10,191 nt of DNA from Candidatus Anaerobutyricum stercoripullorum (GTDB lineage Bacteria; Bacillota; Clostridia; Lachnospirales; Lachnospiraceae), in contig DXEQ01000016.1 in NCBI GenBank assembly GCA_019114885.1, positions 1-10,191 on the forward strand, written 5' to 3'. Of this stretch, positions 5,607-10,191 are shown piece after piece. The position numbers and the translations under genes were made by a program. How positions within the stretch are numbered: the first letter of the stretch is position 1; each line of letters starts with the position of its first letter. The notes beneath the pieces are model-generated. The model did no database searches. It saw nothing but the letters and a program-made list of their open reading frames with translations, and was not told the DNA's origin.

Positions 5607-8021
5607 CTATTGTTCCACATCTTTCGTCAGCAGCGATAAGATCGGCGCCTCCCCGTAGCTCTGTCCGCCCGGCAGATAGAAGGTGAGGGTCATCTCATTC
5701 ATATCCGAGACGTAGGCTTCCAGCTGACCGCAGTTCATATAATCATCTTCCTGCGCGAGAATCTGCTCCGTCTCCTGCGTCTCATAATTATAGGCATAAA
5801 TACTTCCCGCGAAACCGTCCCGGTTCCGGTACAGTCCCCAGACAAGCTTTGACGAGTCAAAGACATACACTGCCTGCGTCTCGTTTTTCTCCAGAATGTT
5901 GTATCGCAGGGAACTGTCCCTGCCATCTTCATTCAGATAACGGTTAATATTGATGATACAGTCGCTGTCATCGATCTTCGGCACGGCAAACCGGTTCACG
6001 AAGGCGGTCAGATGATTGCCCACCGCACTTTTTCCGGACAGCAGCTGCAGATCGTTATCTGCGGTGATGCCGATGACCAGCAGCGTATTCTGATCTTCAT
6101 TTCCCATCATGTATCTCTGTTTGAGATACTCTACCAGACTGCCGGTGGCGGTGGAGGCATCGCCGTTTTCTTCATTATTCTCCTCCTGATACTCCGTCCA
6201 GAAGCGCACCTGGCTCTCGTCCACCCGGACTGTCTCCCCCGCGTCCAGCCTGTCAAGGACCGCATACTGGCAGCCGCGGATCACAACCACCTTCTCAAAA
6301 TCGTGATCGGAAATATTTCTGACCGTTCCTTCAAAATAAGAATTCTCCGCCTGAATCTCAGCCAGAAAACAGCTGGCGTCGTCCGTCTGCGCTGAGCCGC
6401 CGGAACATTTGAGAATATAGGAAGTTCCCGGAATCGACTCCTCAAAGGCGATATCGAAGCCATTTTTCGTATTATTGATCGTATAACTTTCCGTGATATT
6501 GCGCACGGAGAAATCATCCGCATCCTCCACCCGATAATCGTAGTCCACCGGCTCCACCTTCTCGATATTGGCAGCCAGATCCACGCTGTCTTCCTTCCCT
6601 TCCTTATCCTGGTAGAGCAGGTAATAATCGTCCTGTCCCGCGGAAGCATCGTTGATGCGGATGGCGGAAAAGCTCTCCTCCGTCTCCCGGCTTCCCCCGT
6701 CGGGCCGAAACGCCAGAGAGGCGGTAAAAAGAATCGCCACCACAGGGACCACGCCCCATATATATTCTCTCCGTTTTATCTTCCGGAGCAGGTAATAGGC
6801 AAAGAACACGAGCACACCCACGTAGATGATAAAAAACAGTCCATAATAAAATGTGTTGGGCCGCCGCCCGTTCATGAAGGCGTAGAGCGCCTTTTTGATA
6901 TACCAGAGACTGGCGTCCTCCACCCAGGCGCCGCCCGCCTCCTGTTCCAGTTCCTCATGAAAGATCTGCCACAGCACCTCTTCCCGGCCGGTCCACTGCC
7001 GGAAAGTCTCATCCGTGAGACTGAAGGTACACACCGAGATCTTTCCCTCGCCGTACTCTTTCTGATGAACGCAGGCCGGGGAGGAAAAGGAAAGGCTCTC
7101 CCATTCATTTTCTCTCTTAAAATCCAGACGGGCCGAGTACAGCCTGGCACTGCCGGCCCGGGACAGGTCGCTGGAAAAAGAATAGGACACTTCTTCCGCG
7201 CCGTTCATCCGGATCTTCAGCAGCTGATAGAGCGCCGGAAGGACTTTCTCTCCTCCTTCTCCCGTTCCCACAAACAGACTGCCGCCTGACCGCACCCAGT
7301 CAGTCAGGCACTCTATCTGCTGTCCGGAAAAAGCCGACAGATCAAAGGTATCGATCAGCATACCGGAGAGAGCGCCCAGCTCTTTTTCATCTGTCGGAAA
7401 GTCGTCAGCCTGAAAACGGATCAGGCGGACTGCCGCCATCTCCCCGTTGATCTCCAGATCCAGGTCATCCATGTATTCCAGATCGGAGTACCGGTCTGAC
7501 AAAACTCCGACATAAATCTCCCGGGCGCCGGCCAGTTCCTCATTCTCTCTGGTCTGCACCTTCTCCGAGAACACCACCGTTCCGAAAGAATCCAGTATCT
7601 CAAAATAAAAATAGGATGCGCTGCCCAGGTCCGGGACTTCCATCTCCACCCGGCTGTCGGCGCCCTGTCGACAATAGACCGCCGACTGATAGGAGACGCC
7701 CTCGTTATCCGCGCCCGGAAGGGTGATCTTCAGCGTTCCTGTAAAGTCCTGTTCCCCGGAGGCCACGTTCACCCGCACCGGAAGCGTCCTGCCCTGCGGC
7801 AGATACCCTTTTGTGCCAAAAACCACATCGCCGGACAGAAGCTCTGTCTGAAAATGATACCCGCTTCCTCCTCCGGACAGTTCCTCTTTCTCCCATGTCT
7901 GCCCGCTCTCGCTGACATGCTGCTGCCGGTGGCATCCGTAGAACCAGAAAATAATCATACACAGAATGATCAAAACAAGAATAATTATTTTTTTGTATGT
8001 GCGAAATAAATCATTGAGCAT
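5607..8021 (-). CDS. Large membrane-anchored protein with glutamine-amidotransferase-like ectodomain, 804 aa (function unknown)
   Basis: I cannot assign a named family with certainty. Visible architecture: a signal anchor (about 11-29); a beta-rich, possibly Ig-like region (about 60-155); a Rossmann-like segment (about 167-270) with YVGVLSD, FDLSAFSGQQIECLTDWV (226-243) and GGSLFVGTGEGG, resembling class I glutamine-amidotransferase-like domains of bacterial membrane proteins but without a nucleophile-elbow cysteine; two membrane segments (390-412, 420-438) joined by the basic loop RKIKRR; and a 365-residue acidic C-terminal region. The positive-inside rule puts residues 30-389 and 440-804 outside. 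The ATG has GAGGA at 8028-8032, 6-nt spacer. It starts 80 nt after the kinase gene and ends 12 nt before the ATPase gene, so it is probably the extracytoplasmic partner of the ABC pair, in a layout loosely like GldG-type ABC accessory proteins. Residue C30 is preceded by FYG, a poor lipobox. Confidence 0.75.
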   Translation of the reverse strand: MLNDLFRTYKKIIILVLIILCMIIFWFYGCHRQQHVSESGQTWEKEELSGGGSGYHFQTELLSGDVVFGTKGYLPQGRTLPVRVNVASGEQDFTGTLKITLPGADNEGVSYQSAVYCRQGADSRVEMEVPDLGSASYFYFEILDSFGTVVFSEKVQTRENEELAGAREIYVGVLSDRYSDLEYMDDLDLEINGEMAAVRLIRFQADDFPTDEKELGALSGMLIDTFDLSAFSGQQIECLTDWVRSGGSLFVGTGEGGEKVLPALYQLLKIRMNGAEEVSYSFSSDLSRAGSARLYSARLDFKRENEWESLSFSSPACVHQKEYGEGKISVCTFSLTDETFRQWTGREEVLWQIFHEELEQEAGGAWVEDASLWYIKKALYAFMNGRRPNTFYYGLFFIIYVGVLVFFAYYLLRKIKRREYIWGVVPVVAILFTASLAFRPDGGSRETEESFSAIRINDASAGQDDYYLLYQDKEGKEDSVDLAANIEKVEPVDYDYRVEDADDFSVRNITESYTINNTKNGFDIAFEESIPGTSYILKCSGGSAQTDDASCFLAEIQAENSYFEGTVRNISDHDFEKVVVIRGCQYAVLDRLDAGETVRVDESQVRFWTEYQEENNEENGDASTATGSLVEYLKQRYMMGNEDQNTLLVIGITADNDLQLLSGKSAVGNHLTAFVNRFAVPKIDDSDCIININRYLNEDGRDSSLRYNILEKNETQAVYVFDSSKLVWGLYRNRDGFAGSIYAYNYETQETEQILAQEDDYMNCGQLEAYVSDMNEMTLTFYLPGGQSYGEAPILSLLTKDVEQ

Positions 8022-8101
8022 AACTGTTCCTCATCTGACTCCCATGTGATCTGCTGTCTTGTCCCGCTTTTCTCACGGCACAAAATGTTTCTCCGGTCAT
8101 G

Positions 8102-9271
8102 CTATTTTCGACTGCCGGAATAAGGCGCCACCACGGGAAGCTCGATCTGAAAACGGGTACCGTACTCGTCGCTGGTGGCCCAGATATTGCCGTTGTGAAG
8201 ATTCACGATATTTTTGGCAATGGCCAATCCCAGACCGGTTCCGCCGGTCTTTAAGGAACGGGAAGACTCCACCCGGTAAAACTTGTCAAAAATCTTGTGC
8301 AGCTTCTCTGCCGGAATCACCTTGCCGTAATTGATGACAGCCACAAAGACCTTATTCTCCAGGCGGCCGGTCTTCACCTCGATTACCTTACCCTCCGCGC
8401 CGTACTTGATGGCGTTGGACATCAGGTTGCCGATGGCCCGGGCAAGGAGCTCTCCGTTGCCCTCGATATTCAGGGCTCCCTCATAGAACTCCGTCCGGCA
8501 GGTGAGTCCGTGTTCCATCAGACTCGGATAGAATTCATCCACAATCTGCGGCATAAAAAGATTCAAATCCAGAATCTCCTTTTTGATCTTCACCTTATCC
8601 CGGTCATAGCGGGTATAGTCAAACAGATCTTTGACCAGTGTCTCCAGCTGTCTCGCCTTGGAAGAAACGATGCCCAGATATTTCTGTTTCTGATCTTCCG
8701 TCAGAAAATCCCCCTGGGACAGAAGGTCCAGATAGCCGAGGATCGAGGTGAGCGGCGTCCGAAGATCGTGCGCCACATTGGTGATCAGCTCATCCTTGGT
8801 CTTCTCCGTCTCTTTCTGAGCCTCCAGTGTCTCGGAAAGGTTCCTGCACATTTCATTGATGGAGTAGGCGATCTCCGAGAACTCGTCCTCTCCCTTCACC
8901 GGGATCTGCTCCTGAAAATCGCCGGACTTCATCTTCTCCACCCCGCTGATGATCTCGCGGACATATGTGACAAAATTATGGGAAATGAGAATAAAATACA
9001 TGATCAGAAGCAGCATGGTGAATATGAGAATCACCAGAATATCCAATGACGCCGATTCTGATATGGTGAGCATGTCCACCGCCAGTCTGCCCTGGCCGGA
9101 AGCTCCCCAGACCTGCCGGTATTCTCCCGCCAGAATCTCTGTCTCGTAGAAATAGATGCCGGCAAAGATGAGCGCCTCTGTGAGAAATGTCGCCAGGACG
9201 CTCAAAAACATGTAGAGCACCATCTTAAACCGGAAGCTTTTAAACTTTTTAACCTTCAATTTTGTAGCCAA
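8102..9271 (-). CDS. VanS-like sensor histidine kinase, 389 aa
   Basis: A membrane sensor kinase that autophosphorylates on histidine and passes phosphate to the adjacent regulator. Transmembrane segments at about 18-41 and 77-97 enclose a short external loop of about 35 residues. A HAMP-like linker (about 98-150) follows. The dimerisation domain has the H-box NVAHDLRTPLTSILGYLDLL, phospho-acceptor H168. The ATPase domain shows the N-box NLMSNAIKYG (282-291), VINYGKVIPAEKL in place of the usual D-x-G-x-G (as in VanS-type kinases), FDKFYR (328-333) and GGTGLGLAIAKNI (343-355). The short loop suggests membrane or cell-wall sensing rather than binding of a soluble ligand. The start is uncertain: the longest choice is TTG at 9269-9271, within the regulator gene, with G-rich sequence directly adjacent; another TTG is at 9257-9259; the first ATG is residue 17. 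The coding assignment itself is firm. Confidence 0.93.
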   Translation of the reverse strand: MATKLKVKKFKSFRFKMVLYMFLSVLATFLTEALIFAGIYFYETEILAGEYRQVWGASGQGRLAVDMLTISESASLDILVILIFTMLLLIMYFILISHNFVTYVREIISGVEKMKSGDFQEQIPVKGEDEFSEIAYSINEMCRNLSETLEAQKETEKTKDELITNVAHDLRTPLTSILGYLDLLSQGDFLTEDQKQKYLGIVSSKARQLETLVKDLFDYTRYDRDKVKIKKEILDLNLFMPQIVDEFYPSLMEHGLTCRTEFYEGALNIEGNGELLARAIGNLMSNAIKYGAEGKVIEVKTGRLENKVFVAVINYGKVIPAEKLHKIFDKFYRVESSRSLKTGGTGLGLAIAKNIVNLHNGNIWATSDEYGTRFQIELPVVAPYSGSRK

Positions 9272-9959
9272 CCCCCCATACGGTTTTCAGGATCTTCGGG
9301 CTTCTGGAATTATCCTCAATCTTCTCCCGAAGTCGACGGATGTGCACCATGACCGTGTTATTGACCTCGTAGACCTTCTCATTCCACACCCGCTCGAAGA
9401 TCTCGTCTGTGCTGAACACCCGGTCTCTGTTGGACGCCAGCAGATAGAGGATATCAAACTCAATCGGTGTCAGGGCGATCTCCTCTCCGTTCTTCTTTAC
9501 CACATGGGCCGCCTTGTTGATCGTCAGATTCTGGATCTCAATCTCTTCTTTTTTGTCCGTTCCTCTGTCCTTCTCCGGTTCGATGGAAGTATAGCGCTTC
9601 ATCTGGGACTTCACCCGCGCCAGAAGCTCCAGCGGGTGGAACGGCTTCGTGAGATAATCATCCGCTCCGGTTCCGAATCCCACGATCTTATCCATATCCT
9701 CTGCCTTGGCCGAGAGAATCAGGATCGGGATGTTGCTGGTCTTCCTTATGGTGCGGCACACTTCCAGACCGTCAATGCCCGGCATCATGATATCCAGGAT
9801 GAGCATCCGGATCTCCGGGTGCTCCGCCAGCATGGAGAGGCACTGCTCTCCGTCCGAAGCCTTCAGTACTTTATATCCGTCATTGACCAGATAGATCTCC
9901 ACCAGATCCGCGATTTCTTTATCGTCATCCACAACTAAAATACTTGCATTCTTTTCCAT
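9249..9959 (-). CDS. OmpR/VanR-family response regulator, 236 aa
   Basis: A DNA-binding regulator controlled by phosphorylation from the adjacent kinase. The receiver domain (1-120) has the acidic pocket DDD at 11-13, phospho-acceptor D56 in LILDIMMPG, S83 and K105 in the TKPF motif. A charged linker (about 124-140) leads to a winged-helix domain (about 140-236) with LTPIEFDILYLLA, NNTVMVHIRRLREKI and the typical ending KTVWGVGYKIEG. The pattern is close to VanR and similar Clostridial regulators, but no van resistance genes (D-Ala-D-Lac ligase, vanH, vanX) lie in the window, so glycopeptide resistance should not be assumed. The ATG has GGAGG at 9967-9971, 7-nt spacer. It is the first gene of the five-gene run and overlaps the kinase by 23 nt. 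A near-palindrome in its promoter region is a candidate autoregulatory site. Confidence 0.95.
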   Translation of the reverse strand: MEKNASILVVDDDKEIADLVEIYLVNDGYKVLKASDGEQCLSMLAEHPEIRMLILDIMMPGIDGLEVCRTIRKTSNIPILILSAKAEDMDKIVGFGTGADDYLTKPFHPLELLARVKSQMKRYTSIEPEKDRGTDKKEEIEIQNLTINKAAHVVKKNGEEIALTPIEFDILYLLASNRDRVFSTDEIFERVWNEKVYEVNNTVMVHIRRLREKIEDNSRSPKILKTVWGVGYKIEG

Positions 9960-10018
9960 GTGTCTTCCTCCGTACTCTTATTGTCCCGGCACTGTGACAT
10001 TGTGTCGGCTTTTTGAAT

Positions 10019-10047
10019 AGTTTACCACATTTTCAGTATAAAAGTCC
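10019..10047 (-). promoter_or_regulatory. Candidate promoter of the response-regulator operon
   Basis: On the minus strand TAAACT (10019-10024) is preceded by TGG, an extended -10. The -35 position 17 nt upstream holds GGACTT, a poor match, and is overlapped by the near-palindrome at 10042-10057, as expected for an activator-dependent promoter. An alternative -10, TATACT, lies at 10035-10040, also with a weak -35. The choice between them is uncertain. Confidence 0.45.
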
Positions 10048-10057
10048 TTAAGAACTT
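10042..10057. promoter_or_regulatory. 16-bp near-perfect palindrome between divergent promoters
   Basis: AAGTCCTTAAGAACTT is symmetric except for one mismatched base pair of positions. It lies directly upstream of both candidate -10 elements of the regulator operon and 6 nt upstream of the rnpB -35 box. It could bind the response regulator encoded next to it, though no such binding motif can be confirmed here. Confidence 0.45.
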
Positions 10058-10063
10058 CTTACC

Positions 10064-10092
10064 TTGACTTTTCCGGTTCCCTTTGCTAGAAT
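10064..10092 (+). promoter_or_regulatory. rnpB promoter
   Basis: TTGACT (10064-10069) and TAGAAT (10087-10092) are separated by 17 nt, and TGC before the -10 gives an extended -10. The predicted start is near 10099, matching the 5' end of the RNase P RNA. This is the strongest consensus promoter in the window. Confidence 0.87.
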
Positions 10093-10099
10093 GGGAAAG

Positions 10100-10191
10100 A
10101 TTCAGAGTCGGATAAATGGTCGCTCCTTTTGACGCCGAAAGGCTTAAGGAGAGGAAAGTCCGGGCTTCACAGGGCAGGATGCCGGATAACG
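10100..10191 (+). ncRNA. rnpB: RNase P RNA, 5' part (runs off window)
   Basis: The catalytic RNA of RNase P, which removes 5' leaders from tRNA precursors. The diagnostic conserved region GAGGAAAGTCCGGGC (10151-10165) is followed by CACAGGGCAGGATGCCGG and TAACG, matching bacterial RNase P RNA region I. Upstream, CTCCTT (10123-10128) pairs with AAGGAG (10146-10151), and GCC-GAAA-GGC (10134-10143) forms an inner GNRA-capped stem, fitting the P3 helix. The GTCCGGGC and AGGGCAGG pattern resembles type A RNA, not the Bacillus type B form. The exact 5' end is inferred from the promoter. The rest of the molecule is beyond the window. Confidence 0.95.

Noticed and set aside
4791..5639. A 282-codon open frame on the plus strand
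   Set aside because: It is antisense to the ABC ATPase gene, lacks a recognisable domain and shows shadow-like composition.
7932..8021. Lipoprotein signal at the start of the 804-residue protein
   Set aside because: The residues before C30 are FYG after a long hydrophobic helix, which is a poor lipobox; a signal anchor is more likely.
8011..8100. A 29-residue open frame between the kinase and the 804-residue protein
   Set aside because: It has no ribosome binding site, overlaps the start of the next gene and has no recognisable features.
8102..9959. A vancomycin-resistance cluster, suggested by VanR/VanS similarity
   Set aside because: No ligase, dehydrogenase or dipeptidase genes of van clusters are present; VanRS-like pairs are common in Clostridia with other roles.

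Overview
The window most resembles the chromosome of an anaerobic, moderate-GC Firmicute of the Clostridia, probably Lachnospiraceae-like. The clues are VanR/VanS-type regulators, strong GGAGG ribosome binding sites, and an RNase P RNA whose 5' end looks like the ancestral (type A) form rather than the Bacillus form. This placement is an inference; no single marker fixes the genus. All protein genes lie on the minus strand. Only the RNase P RNA gene at the right edge is on the plus strand.

Right to left, the layout is as follows. (1) rnpB starts near 10100 under a clear promoter and runs off the window. (2) Diverging from it is a five-gene run: an OmpR/VanR-type response regulator, a VanS-type sensor kinase overlapping it by 23 nt, an 804-residue membrane-anchored protein with large predicted extracellular parts, an ABC ATPase and an ABC-2 permease. 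Gaps within the run are 80, 12 and 3 nt, and I see no internal terminator, so it is probably one operon controlled from 9960-10060. (3) thrC (threonine synthase) follows with its own strong promoter, which is surrounded by repeated operator-like elements. (4) Downstream of thrC are a 624-residue CDP-glycerol glycerophosphotransferase-family protein and, 20 nt further on, the first 61 codons of glf (UDP-galactopyranose mutase). These two point to synthesis of a cell-surface polymer containing galactofuranose and a polyol-phosphate-type substituent.

The most interesting part is the five-gene run. The ABC protein keeps a perfect Walker B motif but has lost consensus residues in the Walker A motif, Q-loop, LSGGQ signature and H-loop. 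Its partner is a large, poorly characterised ectodomain protein with a glutamine-amidotransferase-like (Rossmann-like) segment and no visible catalytic cysteine. Together with the VanRS-like pair this looks like an envelope-sensing or remodelling module whose ABC component may signal or gate rather than pump. That role is inference; the gene order and motif losses are read directly from the sequence.

No insertion sequence, CRISPR array, tRNA or phage gene is visible. No intergenic stretch exceeds 300 nt.
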